Counted from the stretch's first letter, positions 8,697 to 18,195 are shown. The stretch is DNA of 64,000 bases from Paracoccaceae bacterium (GCA_902554885.1 CACDPV010000003.1:1-64000); one strand, 5' to 3'. Program-made: numbers and translations. Notes: generated by a model not told the origin, from the letters alone.

Positions 8697-10043
8697 TTAT
8701 GGACAAACCTTAGGAGTGATGTTGTTTTCAGCTGCGAACTTTGCTGCTGAAGCTTCAACAAGCCCCCTGATGTAAGCAGGGTCCATAGGAGCCTCCCAAC
8801 CAGTTACTTGATTGAACTTTTCACCATCCCACTGCATCACAGCAAATTTACCAGCACCCTCATGGTTAGCACATGAGATGCTAAACGGCGCTACCATTCC
8901 TTTGACGCCTATTTCGCCAAGACGAGCTTCAGTCATATTCAGAGCTTCGTACCCATCTCTGAATTCAGCGCCTGTGACAGCTTTTCCAACTTTGTTATGC
9001 ATTTCTTGAGCATTTTTCAAAGCTTCGATCCACATTACAGCAGCGCCTAGACCACGGTTCCAATAAACTGAACCAACACGACTGTCGTCGTTAAGGTTAC
9101 CTTTTCCAGCACCATATACTTGCTCTTTGATTGCAGCAACCAATGGATAATCTGCACCAGGTAGCGCGTTTGCAACGGCGTATGTTCCGACCGCTGCGTC
9201 ACCCGCAGGATACATATCCTCTTCGGCCGCACCAAATGTAACATACATCATGCGATCTCTTGGAAAACGAATTCTTGCAGCATTTGTCATGGCAGTAGAA
9301 TTCATACCAGAGCCAGCTCCCCAGAAAGTTACCCAATCCGGCTGCTCTTTTCTGATTTGAAGCCATTGAGACCCTTGCTCCAATCCGGGTGGCGGTATTG
9401 AAATCTCAACAAGCTCTACGCCCCAATCTTTTGCAATTGAACGCATCGCTGGTAATGGCTCACGACCATATGCGGAATCAATGTGAAGGTGTACAATCTT
9501 TTTACCCTTCATTTTGTCTACGCCACCTTCTTGTTCTGCCATAAATTTCATTTTCACAGCAATTTGTGACCAATAATGGCTAGCAGCATTGAACACCCAT
9601 GGCCACACTCGACCATCCGCACCATCGGTACGTCCGTATCCATACTGAGCAAGAACAACATTGTCCTCCGCCATTCGATTAATCACGGCGTATGCCCCTG
9701 GTGTTCCTAAAGTGTCAAATACCACAATCCGTTGACCATCTTTCTCAAGAAGTCTTTGGTAACATTCCACTGTTTTCACAGCATTATACTCAGTTTCACA
9801 CTCTTGCCATGTCAACATTACTCCATTGACACCGCCATTCATGTTTACATAATTCATGTAATCAATTTGAGCACCGTAGTACCCAGTACCCATCGCAGAA
9901 TAGGGTCCAACCCTACTACTGGCTATCGGGAAATATTGCTTCTCTTCTCCAAACGCTATTTGAGGAGTAGCAAACATTGATAGAGCACCAGCAGCGACCG
10001 CTACTGAACCAATCAAGTAGTTTTTTAAAGTTTTAAAAATCAC
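8697..10043 (-). CDS. ABC transporter periplasmic substrate-binding protein (LivK-like, type 1)
   Basis: This 448-residue protein has a Sec signal: a basic MIFKTLKNY start, a hydrophobic core, and likely cleavage near residue 32 (QIAFG before EEKQ). The mature part shows the type 1 periplasmic binding fold used by Liv-type importers, including DTLGTPGAYAVINRMAEDNVVLAQYGYGR and a late CANHEGAGKFAVMQWDG segment. It is longer than amino-acid LivJ/LivK proteins (about 370), resembling relatives that bind aromatic, amide or other non-amino-acid ligands. It is the first gene of the importer operon; the ligand is unknown. The ATG has AGGAGG-like sequence (GGGAGGAAAAGG) upstream. Confidence 0.88.
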   Translation of the reverse strand: MIFKTLKNYLIGSVAVAAGALSMFATPQIAFGEEKQYFPIASSRVGPYSAMGTGYYGAQIDYMNYVNMNGGVNGVMLTWQECETEYNAVKTVECYQRLLEKDGQRIVVFDTLGTPGAYAVINRMAEDNVVLAQYGYGRTDGADGRVWPWVFNAASHYWSQIAVKMKFMAEQEGGVDKMKGKKIVHLHIDSAYGREPLPAMRSIAKDWGVELVEISIPPPGLEQGSQWLQIRKEQPDWVTFWGAGSGMNSTAMTNAARIRFPRDRMMYVTFGAAEEDMYPAGDAAVGTYAVANALPGADYPLVAAIKEQVYGAGKGNLNDDSRVGSVYWNRGLGAAVMWIEALKNAQEMHNKVGKAVTGAEFRDGYEALNMTEARLGEIGVKGMVAPFSISCANHEGAGKFAVMQWDGEKFNQVTGWEAPMDPAYIRGLVEASAAKFAAENNITPKVCP

Positions 10044-10428
10044 ACCTTTTCCTCCCTTGATGCTTGTGGCCTTTAATGTTCATTATTGAACAATAACGTT
10101 TCACATCCCCTTTGATTTAAAAGCTGCGACATAAAAGTCAATAAATACAATAGTATACAAATTTTACATATTAAAATCATGTACATAACGGTATTTTTTA
10201 TTCGAGCCAACGTCCAAAAGTTTTATTAAAACGCGCTGCTTGCTTGGTCTTTCACGGGGGGAGCCGAGAAAACACCTGGCTGGTAGCGAGGTTTGGACAG
10301 GGTAAGTTCTCCCACATGATTGTCAAGGCATTCAGCATAATTACTGATCGTAATATTTGATGATGCCATTTGTTTTGGTTATAGCGATCTAACCCATACA
10401 GTCGCATGGCTCATAATATTAAAAATAG
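10044..10428. other. 385-base intergenic region between fdsA end and importer promoter
   Basis: The left part (10044-10200), very AT-rich, should hold the promoter of the importer operon read leftwards. The middle (10226-10370) is noticeably richer in G and C than its surroundings and contains a possible small reading frame listed separately. I see no tRNA fold. No clear rho-independent terminator for fdsA was found. Confidence 0.5.
10226..10369 (-). CDS. Possible small protein downstream of fdsA (47 aa, doubtful)
   Basis: A 47-codon ATG frame starts 57 bases after fdsA on the same strand. It is less AT-rich than the flanking DNA, and the product (start MASSNITISNYAECLDNHVG) has no membrane segment and no family I recognise. 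It ends ...DQASSAF with TTTTAA. A shift of one base in that T-run would continue as NKTFGRWLE before the next stop, so the gene could be frameshifted or simply not real. No good ribosome binding site is seen. It is not the FdsD subunit. Confidence 0.25.
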   Translation of the reverse strand: MASSNITISNYAECLDNHVGELTLSKPRYQPGVFSAPPVKDQASSAF

Positions 10429-13209
10429 CTATTCAGCAGCAATGGATTTCGAGACCGCTTCGACTCTAACCGCCGAAAATTTGAATTCTGGGATCTTACC
10501 ATAAGGATCAATTGCCGAATTCGTCAAAATATTTGCTGCTGCCTCAACATATGCAAATGGCAGAAACACCATGTCCTCTGATACCGCTCTATCAGAGCGA
10601 GCCATTAAGGCTATATTCCCACGCTTCGTTGTCAATTTTACAAACTCGCCCGGTGCTACACCTAATTTCCGTAGAGTTTTTGGATGCAGTGAGCAATTGG
10701 CTTCTGGTTCTACTGCGTCGAGCACCTTTGACCTTCGCGTCATAGAGCCAGTGTGCCAATGCTCCAATAGCCGTCCAGTGGTTAATATCATAGGATAATC
10801 TGCGTCTGGAGTTTCATCTGGTGCAATTACCGATGCGGGCGTAAATTTTGCACGGCCCTCTGGTCTTGGAAACCCTTCACCAAAAACAATAGGCTGCCCA
10901 GGATCAGTTTCTGATAGTGATGGATAAGTTACCGCGCTATCGTTTTCCAAACGGTTCCAAGTAATATTATCTAGCGACCGCATATTTATCGCCATTTCAT
11001 TAAAAACTTCTGACGGATCTTTGTAGTTCCAATCCAGCCCAACTCTTTTAGCGAGCTCAACCTCTATCCACCAATCAGCCTTTGCAAGTCCAGGAGGTAC
11101 GACAGCAGGCCTCGCCATTTGTACCTGCCTATTTGTATTTGTAACCGTTCCAGACTTCTCGGCAAATGCTGCAGCAGGTAAAATTACATCTGCATAATTT
11201 GCTGTCTCAGTAATAAATATGTCTTGGACAACAAGGTGCTCTAACTTTGCCAAAGCATCTCGCGCATGCCCGACATCTGGATCAGACATAGCGGGATTTT
11301 CTCCCAGTATGTACATGCCTTTTATTTTATTATCGTGGACTGCATCCATTATCTCAGTGACAGTAAGACCCTTTTCAGCACTGAAATCTCCAGAATTCCA
11401 AACTGATGTAAATGAATTCCTGACACTTTGATCTGTAACCGTCTGATAATCAGGAAGAAACATTGGGATCAGTCCTGCATCAGATGCACCTTGCACATTA
11501 TTTTGCCCTCGTAGCGGATGCAATCCGGTTCCTGGCCTACCTATTTGCCCGCTCATAAGTGATAGAGAGATCAAACACCTGCTGTTATCCGTCCCATGTA
11601 TGTGCTGTGAAACCCCCATACCCCAAAAAATCATTGCAGCTTGGGCGCCTGCGAATGTCCTAGCCACATCTCGCAAAACCCCCGGCTCGATACCACAAAT
11701 CTCACTCATTTTTTCAGGTGAGAAGTTTTTCAAGTGGGCCTTTTCTGCCTCCCAATTTTCCGTATAAGCTTCTATATATTGCTTGTCGTATAGACCCTCT
11801 TCAACAATGACATGCATTATTGCATTAAGCATAGAAACATCCGCTCCCGGACGAAATTGAAGCATGTGGCTTGCAAATCTTCTCAATGCCTGACCGCGTG
11901 GATCCATCACAATTAATTTTCCACCTCGCTTTGCAAACTGCTTGAAATAGGTTGCGGCAACCGGGTGGTTTTCTATCGGGTTAGCACCAATTACTATGGC
12001 AACATCTGCATTTTCAATCTCATTAAACGTAGCCGTGACGGCAGCTGACCCAACATTTTCCATCAACGCAGCAACAGAGGATGCGTGACATAATCTGGTA
12101 CAATGATCTACATTATTATGACCAAAACCTTGGCGAATGAATTTTTGGAATAAATACGCTTCTTCGTTGGTGCATTTCGCGCTTCCAAAGCCCGCAACGG
12201 TCTGCCCGCCTTGCTCGTCTCTTAGATCTCTTAAGCCTTTAGCAGCAAAATCCAGCGCTTCATCCCATGTTGCCTCTCGAAAAAAATCAGACCAATTGTT
12301 TGGATCAACGTTCAACCCCTTTTCGGGCGCATCACTTCTTCTTATTAGTGGTTTTGTAAGCCGATGATCATGATGAATGTAATCAAAACCAAATCGGCCT
12401 TTAACGCAAAGCCTTCCCTCATTCGCGGGTCCATTGATCCCTTCTACAAACTTAATTTTGTTGTCTTTAACTTTCAAGGAAACTTGACATCCTACCCCGC
12501 AAAAAGGGCAAACGCTTTTCACTTCCTTATCATAATCTTTGCTATCACCGACTTGCCCCTCATCAACTACTGAAGACGGCATCAAGGCACCTGTAGGACA
12601 GGCCTGAACGCACTCTCCACAGCCGACACAAGTTGAAGAACCCATAGGATCTGCCATATCAAATGTTGGGTAAGAGTTGTGACCACGCCCTGACATTCCA
12701 ATTACATCATTTACTTGAACTTCTCGACAAGCGCGCACACACAAGCCACATTGAATACATGCATCGAGACTAACAGACATTGCCACATGAGAATCATCCA
12801 AAATTGGAACACGATCCTGCTCTAGTCGTGGCAATCTACTTTCTTGTACATCATTTAATTCAACCATATCCCAGAAATGGCTAGATTTATCATGAGCTAA
12901 TGTTCTTTGAGGCTGATCAGCAACTAGCATTTCGACCACCATTTTTCTAGCGGCTTCAGCGCGCTGGGTCGCAGAATTGACCACCATTCCGGGTTGTGGC
13001 TCTCGTATACACGAAGCGGCTAGTGTCCTTTCGCCCTCTATTTCAACCATGCAAGCCCTACAGTTTCCATCAGGCCGATATCCTGGCTTGGGCTTGTGGC
13101 ATAAATGCGGTATTGTCAGGCCTTGTCCATTTGCAACTTCCCAAATCGATTGTCCTTTTTCTGCATATACAGTCTCACCATCAAGTACAAATTCGATCTT
13201 TTCACTCAT
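10429..13209 (-). CDS. fdsA: NAD-dependent formate dehydrogenase, alpha subunit
   Basis: This 926-residue molybdenum bis-MGD enzyme oxidises formate to CO2 in the cytoplasm. In order: an N-terminal [2Fe-2S] ferredoxin domain (C37, C50, C53, C67), two 4Fe-4S sets (C151/154/157/161 and C194/197/200/204), a CxxCxxxC motif with a fourth Cys (C234/237/241/268) leading into the molybdopterin domain, and RLCHASSV with C374 at the position of the Mo-ligand Cys/Sec. The C-terminal dinucleotide-binding part contains TTGRLLEHWHTG. There is no twin-arginine signal, consistent with the soluble Fds type. It lies 3 bases after the fused fdsGB gene; electrons would pass to NAD+ through that subunit. No fdhD or fdsD was found in the window. 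Confidence 0.93.
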   Translation of the reverse strand: MSEKIEFVLDGETVYAEKGQSIWEVANGQGLTIPHLCHKPKPGYRPDGNCRACMVEIEGERTLAASCIREPQPGMVVNSATQRAEAARKMVVEMLVADQPQRTLAHDKSSHFWDMVELNDVQESRLPRLEQDRVPILDDSHVAMSVSLDACIQCGLCVRACREVQVNDVIGMSGRGHNSYPTFDMADPMGSSTCVGCGECVQACPTGALMPSSVVDEGQVGDSKDYDKEVKSVCPFCGVGCQVSLKVKDNKIKFVEGINGPANEGRLCVKGRFGFDYIHHDHRLTKPLIRRSDAPEKGLNVDPNNWSDFFREATWDEALDFAAKGLRDLRDEQGGQTVAGFGSAKCTNEEAYLFQKFIRQGFGHNNVDHCTRLCHASSVAALMENVGSAAVTATFNEIENADVAIVIGANPIENHPVAATYFKQFAKRGGKLIVMDPRGQALRRFASHMLQFRPGADVSMLNAIMHVIVEEGLYDKQYIEAYTENWEAEKAHLKNFSPEKMSEICGIEPGVLRDVARTFAGAQAAMIFWGMGVSQHIHGTDNSRCLISLSLMSGQIGRPGTGLHPLRGQNNVQGASDAGLIPMFLPDYQTVTDQSVRNSFTSVWNSGDFSAEKGLTVTEIMDAVHDNKIKGMYILGENPAMSDPDVGHARDALAKLEHLVVQDIFITETANYADVILPAAAFAEKSGTVTNTNRQVQMARPAVVPPGLAKADWWIEVELAKRVGLDWNYKDPSEVFNEMAINMRSLDNITWNRLENDSAVTYPSLSETDPGQPIVFGEGFPRPEGRAKFTPASVIAPDETPDADYPMILTTGRLLEHWHTGSMTRRSKVLDAVEPEANCSLHPKTLRKLGVAPGEFVKLTTKRGNIALMARSDRAVSEDMVFLPFAYVEAAANILTNSAIDPYGKIPEFKFSAVRVEAVSKSIAAE

Positions 13210-13212
13210 TGG

Positions 13213-14895
13213 TTATACCTCATCCGGGAAATGCCGTAATGTCAACTTTATAGGGTTTGAAGCAGCTTGGCCTAACCCACAAATTGAAGCGTCTCCCATC
13301 GCAGTACAAATGTCTGTTAGAAGCTCTGCATCCCACTTTGGCTGCTCAAGCAATTTAACTGCTTTTTCACACCCTACTCGACATGGCGTGCACTGCCCAC
13401 AGCTTTCATCTTCAAAAAACCTGAGCATATTTAATGCAGCATCCCGCGGCTTGTCCATTTGAGATAAAATAACAACCGCTGCAGACCCAATGAATGTGTC
13501 CAGTGACTGCAAGGTATCAAAGTCCATTGGAACATCATTAATAGATGCAGGCAACAGACCCGACGACGGGCCCCCAGGCTGATACGCTTTGAAGGTATGA
13601 CCATCTAACATACCGCCACACGCATCAATAATATCTATAATAGTAGAACCAGATGGCAGAAGATGAACACCAGGGTTTTTTACCCTGCCGGATACCGAAT
13701 AGCTACGCAAACCTATTCTACCATTTTTTTTCGTTCCAGAAAATATCTCACCGCCCTCGCGGCATATTCGCGCTATCCAATGTAGCGTTTCGACATTGTG
13801 CACAAGCGTAGGCCTACCAAATATTCCGACCTGCGCAACAAATGGAGGTCGATGCCGCGGAATACCACGTTTCCCTTCTATACTTTCTATCATCGCGCTC
13901 TCTTCGCCACAAATGTAGGCACCGGCTCCACGGCGAAGGTCAATATAACCTTCTTTAACAATACCTGCATTCTCCAATTTTATGATTTCATCTTTTAATA
14001 TCTTAAGAACGGATGGATACTCATCCCGCATGTAAATATATGCTTTCTCGGCTTCAACCGCCCAGGCTGCGATCAACATCCCTTCAAGAAATAAGTGGGG
14101 GGTACGTTCGAGATAATATCTATCCTTAAACGTGCCCGGCTCGCCCTCATCACCATTAACAGCGAGATATCTTGGGCCCTCGTTTGCTCTAACAAACTCC
14201 CATTTCTTTCCTGAAGGAAATCCCGCACCTCCAAGCCCACGAAGACCAGCATCCAAGATTTTAGTCTGCACTTCTTTCCAGTCGCCTGATTTACGAAGGA
14301 ATTTTAATGTCTCGTATCCACCAGAGGAGACATACTCTGAAAATCTTTCATACTTCGGGATTGTTGGGTGCACATGGTTATTTTCAATTGCCTCTGTCAC
14401 CTTTTCAAAGGTAGCATTATCGATGTGAGCGTGTCCTATCTCTAGTGCCGGAGCAGTATCGCACCGGCCCATACATGGAGCACGCAAAACCCGTACCTCA
14501 GATGGATCTAAGCCATCTTCTAGATTTTTTTTCAGCGTGTCGGCTCCAGCTATCATGCAAGATAAGCTATCACAAACGCGAATTGTTAATTTTGGAGGAG
14601 GTAGTTGACCATCTCTTACAATATCAAAATGAGCATAAAAAGATGCTACTTCATACACTTCCGCCGATGACATTCTCATCTCTTCCGCCAAAGCTCGCAT
14701 GTGGGCTGTACTTATACACCGAAATTTGTCTTGGATTAAATGCAAGTGCTCAATCAGCATATCACGCTCGAGCCGTTTACCTACTAGAAGGTCTTTTACC
14801 TGAGCCCAAGCGGCGTCATCTAAAGGCCTACCTTTTGTGTGAGCCCGCCCTTTGCCCTTAGCGGACTTCCATATCCCTGATTCAATTTTTCCCAT
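13213..14895 (-). CDS. fdsB: Formate dehydrogenase, fused gamma-beta (FdsG-FdsB, NuoE-NuoF-like) subunit
   Basis: This 560-residue protein joins two subunits that are separate in Rhodobacter capsulatus. Residues 1-160 are NuoE/FdsG-like, with [2Fe-2S] cysteines C108, C113, C141 and C145. The remainder is NuoF/FdsB-like, with GLRGLGGAGFPSGKKW and NGDEGEPGTFKDR for FMN/NADH binding, GAGAYICGEESAMIESIEG, and the 4Fe-4S motif ESCGQCTPCRVGC near the end. It carries electrons from FdsA to NAD+. The frame is open to 14964, but the ATG at 14895 (MGKIESGIWK) begins the homologous region; the upstream 23 residues are hydrophobic and AT-rich and are probably not translated. It lies between the LysR gene and fdsA. 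Confidence 0.92.
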   Translation of the reverse strand: MGKIESGIWKSAKGKGRAHTKGRPLDDAAWAQVKDLLVGKRLERDMLIEHLHLIQDKFRCISTAHMRALAEEMRMSSAEVYEVASFYAHFDIVRDGQLPPPKLTIRVCDSLSCMIAGADTLKKNLEDGLDPSEVRVLRAPCMGRCDTAPALEIGHAHIDNATFEKVTEAIENNHVHPTIPKYERFSEYVSSGGYETLKFLRKSGDWKEVQTKILDAGLRGLGGAGFPSGKKWEFVRANEGPRYLAVNGDEGEPGTFKDRYYLERTPHLFLEGMLIAAWAVEAEKAYIYMRDEYPSVLKILKDEIIKLENAGIVKEGYIDLRRGAGAYICGEESAMIESIEGKRGIPRHRPPFVAQVGIFGRPTLVHNVETLHWIARICREGGEIFSGTKKNGRIGLRSYSVSGRVKNPGVHLLPSGSTIIDIIDACGGMLDGHTFKAYQPGGPSSGLLPASINDVPMDFDTLQSLDTFIGSAAVVILSQMDKPRDAALNMLRFFEDESCGQCTPCRVGCEKAVKLLEQPKWDAELLTDICTAMGDASICGLGQAASNPIKLTLRHFPDEV

Positions 14896-14982
14896 ACTCG
14901 GCCTACATATGTATACAATCAAAAAATACAGATAATTTTGATAAATTCCAATACAAATAATCAAAGGTGCGATTTGAAATGA

Positions 14983-15861
14983 TTATAATGCTGACTTAAC
15001 AGCTTTTCGAAGAGCCTCAATCATCGGAAGCACTGGGGATTGATCTTTAATGGAAAGACCAACTGAGTGGGTAAAAACAGGACGGATCAAATCTAATTGT
15101 TTGGTGGATTTTAAATCCAAAAATGTCTGTGCAACGCTTACAGGTGCAATTGTCGCTGCGTTACCCGCGGCAACCTGAGCCAAAACAGCGGTAAAATCAC
15201 TGGCTTCAGTGACTATACTCGGGGAGATTCCCAAATCTAAAAAGTGCCGGTCTAATAGTTGGCGATTTTTCATATTTTGAGTCAACAGACATAGAGGAAT
15301 TTGCGCGACTTCTGTCCATGTAATTTGCCTCTCTTTAGAAACCGCTAGTGACTTAGGCGCGATGAAAACATATCTTTCTTCGTAAAGTTTTACCGTTGTC
15401 TCTGGATCTCCATCATCGAAGTAAAGTATTCCTGCGTCTAGTGAAAAATCATTAAGCTTGCGTACGATTTGGTGAGTAGACTCAGAATAAATCTCTATAG
15501 ATAAATTAGGGTGCTTTCCTCGAAGTTTTGCTGAGACACGTGCAGCAAATGGCATTGCCGTGGGTATTACTCCAAGCGACAATGTACCGTTTAGATCGTT
15601 TTTTAGGGAAGCGATCTCTTGCCTCATACCTTCCTCGTCAGCTAAAAGCTTTCTGGCCCACTTCAGCACTACTTCACCCTCTTTAGTAAACCCCTGAAAG
15701 CTATTACCGCGACGCACTAAAGGTAGTTTGAGACGCTCCTCTAATTTTCTAATTCGCGTCGAAAAAGCAGGTTGTGAAATATTACAGTCCATTGCGGACC
15801 TTGAGAAATTTCTTGTCCTAGACAACGACACCAACATTTGTAAATCTCGAAGTTCAGACAT
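14983..15861 (-). CDS. LysR-family regulator, likely of the formate dehydrogenase operon
   Basis: This 292-residue LysR-type transcriptional regulator has an N-terminal winged helix (MSELRDLQMLVSLSRTRNFS, then SQPAFSTRIRKLEERLKLPLVRR at about 29-52). The C-terminal two-lobe effector domain includes GTLSLGVIPTAMPFAARV. It lies directly upstream of fdsGB on the same strand with an 87-base gap, and Fds operons often carry such a regulator as first gene. Control of the operon in response to formate is an inference from position. Its own promoter should lie in the 15862-16130 region. Confidence 0.85.
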   Translation of the reverse strand: MSELRDLQMLVSLSRTRNFSRSAMDCNISQPAFSTRIRKLEERLKLPLVRRGNSFQGFTKEGEVVLKWARKLLADEEGMRQEIASLKNDLNGTLSLGVIPTAMPFAARVSAKLRGKHPNLSIEIYSESTHQIVRKLNDFSLDAGILYFDDGDPETTVKLYEERYVFIAPKSLAVSKERQITWTEVAQIPLCLLTQNMKNRQLLDRHFLDLGISPSIVTEASDFTAVLAQVAAGNAATIAPVSVAQTFLDLKSTKQLDLIRPVFTHSVGLSIKDQSPVLPMIEALRKAVKSAL

Positions 15862-16204
15862 AGTTTTCCTAAATCACTTTTATAAAAATTAAATACCCAA
15901 TGCTGCCTAGAAAGGATGTGACAACAGGGAGGTAGTCACTACGCTTATCAATCAGTTGCGTCCTCAAAACTAGTTTTATGCACCTGAAGCGTCAATAGCG
16001 TCTTTCAATTCAAAAAGTGAACTAAATACATAAATAAATAAATACAATTACCTCAAAAACTATAGTCTATTTTCTAATGAAATGGTAACACACCAAGCAT
16101 ACAATTTAGTTATTAATAAATATAGTCATTAATAAAAAACTGCAGCGAAACCGCTGCAGTTTTTACTTTTTTCAATAGCCAAAGAGTTAGAGTCAGTAAT
16201 ATCT
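15862..16204. other. 343-base intergenic region: puf terminator and LysR promoter region
   Basis: The right end holds the strong hairpin listed at 16135-16164. The rest is AT-rich, presumably with the promoter of the LysR-fds operon read leftwards. I found no reading frame that looks coding and no tRNA. No light-harvesting (pufB/pufA) frame is present here. Confidence 0.6.
16135..16164 (-). terminator. Rho-independent terminator of the puf operon
   Basis: A perfect 13-bp stem (AAAAACTGCAGCG with CGCTGCAGTTTTT) around an AAAC loop lies about 40 bases after the pufX stop. T-runs follow on the minus strand, and also on the plus strand, so it can work in both directions. It closes the puhC-pufLMX locus and isolates it from the LysR-fds operon. 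Confidence 0.9.
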
Positions 16205-16420
16205 TTAATCTGTACTCGATACAAATGAGTCCGGCGTCGGGTCATCTGCAAGTTTTGACTCCGCTGGGAGAAATTCACCCAGCCACATGAGCGCAACTAT
16301 AAATACTACTGGTACTCCAACTAGAGCCCCGGCGACTAATGATCCTGAAAACATCTGCCCAAAAATTTGAGCAATTGACATTTCCCTGTCCCAAGACTCT
16401 TTCGTATTTCTACTATCCAT
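16205..16420 (-). CDS. pufX: PufX-like reaction-centre associated membrane protein
   Basis: The 71-residue product lies right after pufM, the place of pufX in Rhodobacter. It has a polar N-terminus, a GQMFSGSLVAG element entering a single transmembrane helix (about residues 24-45), then a LPAESK-x-DDPTP segment. Rhodobacter PufX proteins share GxQMxxG before the helix and LPxxxxxAPxP after it, so the assignment rests on position, topology and these spots. PufX opens the LH1 ring for quinone exchange and affects dimer formation. The frame is open from a GTG at 16429, but the ATG at 16420 has GAGGTGA in front. Its presence is odd because no LH1 genes lie nearby. PufQ and PufC were considered and do not match. 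Confidence 0.75.
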   Translation of the reverse strand: MDSRNTKESWDREMSIAQIFGQMFSGSLVAGALVGVPVVFIVALMWLGEFLPAESKLADDPTPDSFVSSTD

Positions 16421-16430
16421 TTTGATCACC

Positions 16431-17354
16431 TCAATTCATTGGAGCATAGCCATGCAGCTGCGCCCAATAGTACCAATTATCTACCACAGTACCTGTAAGA
16501 AGTATTCCGATGCCTCCGGTAATTGTGGTTAGAACTGCAAACCACCAAGCCCACCGATGTATACCTTCCATCGAAGCATTAAAGCCCATGGTCCATCGCC
16601 AGAACAAAGCAGCACGCTCGGATGCTGTACCACGATCAGCAATTTGCTCTAATTCTCTATCACCACCAAACCTGGATACGGCTAAAATCGTCGCTCCGTG
16701 CATGGCAAACAATAATGCGGAGCCATAAAGGAACGCAATGCTCAAGGCGTGAAATGGATTGTAAAAAAGATTACCGTAGACTACGGAAAAATTCATTGTC
16801 CAATCAAGGTGACTAAAAATCCCGTACGGGACAGCCTCCGACCAACTGCCCATTAGGACTGGTCGAATTAAACCAAGAACTAGGAAAAGCCATATTGCAG
16901 CACCAAAAGCGTAAAATACATGCTTACCCATTTTAAGCTGCCTTGCTAGTTCGTAAGATCGCAACCACCATGAAAGCACTGAAACAAGTAAAAAGAAACT
17001 AGCGATTAGCCACAAGCCACCTTCCTTCATAGGAGGCATACTCAAACCGTATTCTTCGGTAGGTGGCTCCAAGGAGAAGTAAAATAGATCGCGTAGGAAT
17101 ATCGCTGGATTATAATCAGCCTGTGCCCAATAACTTGCGCCTACTATTACAAACCAAATCAAGCCTGTAGCGAGACCCACCACACCAAAAGACCCTAGAT
17201 AGATGGGACCAAGTTGAGCATTACCAAACCAACCTAACAATTTAGAAAATCGAGCTGAATTTGTCCTATCATTGAGAGGCACACCCTCTTCAACCCCCAT
17301 TTCTGGAGGTCCTTGAACCTGCACCTGCGTAAAAATATTCTGATACTCAACCAT
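16431..17354 (-). CDS. pufM: Photosynthetic reaction centre M subunit
   Basis: The 307-residue protein has the same length as Rhodobacter sphaeroides PufM and an almost identical start ([16 protein letters not shown]). Five membrane helices bind the bacteriochlorophylls, bacteriopheophytin and quinone QA. All key residues are in place: H182 and H202 (bacteriochlorophyll ligands), H219, E234 and H266 (non-haem iron ligands) and W252 at QA. The frame is open five codons further upstream, but the ATG at 17354 is preceded by GGAGG and matches the family start. It overlaps pufL by 8 bases, the usual coupled arrangement. The gene appears intact and under selection. It is type II, purple-bacterial. 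Confidence 0.97.
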   Translation of the reverse strand: MVEYQNIFTQVQVQGPPEMGVEEGVPLNDRTNSARFSKLLGWFGNAQLGPIYLGSFGVVGLATGLIWFVIVGASYWAQADYNPAIFLRDLFYFSLEPPTEEYGLSMPPMKEGGLWLIASFFLLVSVLSWWLRSYELARQLKMGKHVFYAFGAAIWLFLVLGLIRPVLMGSWSEAVPYGIFSHLDWTMNFSVVYGNLFYNPFHALSIAFLYGSALLFAMHGATILAVSRFGGDRELEQIADRGTASERAALFWRWTMGFNASMEGIHRWAWWFAVLTTITGGIGILLTGTVVDNWYYWAQLHGYAPMN

Positions 17355-18195
17355 TGACGCCTCCCTCAATATCTACCCACATAGGGAGATCTACATACCA
17401 AAACCACCATTCAGACCAAGCATCGAACCAAACTGTGCCAGAGATGACGATACATATCGCAGACCAGATTACTGCGTTGAGCGCGAGCAATAGTCCAAGA
17501 CGATGGATGCCCAGCGGCCCAATAGAATAGCCTATAAAATCACGAAAAAAAGTATCTTCATGATCCGGTGAGCGCATTTCGTTACCTTTTTCTGGATTGG
17601 CTGCTGAAAGAATAAGCGAGCCGTGCAACGCCAATGCTAGTGTCGTTGTGAAAAATAAACTGACGGCAATCATATGAGCAGGATTATAGTGAAAATTACC
17701 ATATGCATAACCAACGTTATTGACCCAATCAAGATGTGACCAAATTCCATATGGAAAGCCATGGCCCCACGCCCCCATTAATACAGGGCGAATTACAACA
17801 AGCGTTGTGTAGGCCAAAATTGCAACTGCAAAAGCGACTGGGACATGTAAACCCATTCCTAGCTTTCTCGAGATTTCAACCTCACGCAAAGCCCATGAAA
17901 TAAATGCGCCGTGAGCGCAGATTGTAATTAATTGCCAGAGCCCACCTTCTTTCAAGGGTGCAAAGCCCAGACCAACTTCAAGTTCTGGTGGTTCAATTGA
18001 AATAAGCCATGGGTTCCAAGTATCACCAATAGCAGCGCCATAAAAAATTAAAATTGTTCCAAGTAAAGCGAAAAAGGCAACCGAGAGCCCCCAGAAGCCC
18101 ACATAAAAGGGGCCAACCCAAAAGTCACAAAGGTCGCCTCCTACTAAGGTACCTCCGCGAACTCGATATTTTTTTTCAAAAGATAAAAGAGCCAT
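17347..18195 (-). CDS. pufL: Photosynthetic reaction centre L subunit
   Basis: The 282-residue protein equals R. sphaeroides PufL in length. Counting the initiator Met, H154, H169 and H174 (near or on bacteriochlorophylls), H191 and H231 (iron ligands) and the E213-D214 pair that delivers protons to QB are all present; they correspond to L153, L168, L173, L190, L230, L212 and L213 in the usual numbering. The motif DHEDTFFRD and the C-terminal [12 protein letters not shown] are intact. The product sits in the inner membrane with PufM and subunit H. It is the first gene of the pufLMX operon; unusually, no pufB/pufA precede it. AAGGAT lies just before the ATG. Confidence 0.97.
   Translation of the reverse strand: MALLSFEKKYRVRGGTLVGGDLCDFWVGPFYVGFWGLSVAFFALLGTILIFYGAAIGDTWNPWLISIEPPELEVGLGFAPLKEGGLWQLITICAHGAFISWALREVEISRKLGMGLHVPVAFAVAILAYTTLVVIRPVLMGAWGHGFPYGIWSHLDWVNNVGYAYGNFHYNPAHMIAVSLFFTTTLALALHGSLILSAANPEKGNEMRSPDHEDTFFRDFIGYSIGPLGIHRLGLLLALNAVIWSAICIVISGTVWFDAWSEWWFWYVDLPMWVDIEGGVNG

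Noticed and set aside
16205-16429. PufQ or PufC as alternative for the gene after pufM
   Set aside because: PufQ is encoded before pufB and has another sequence; PufC is a much larger tetrahaem cytochrome. No haem motif CxxCH is present.
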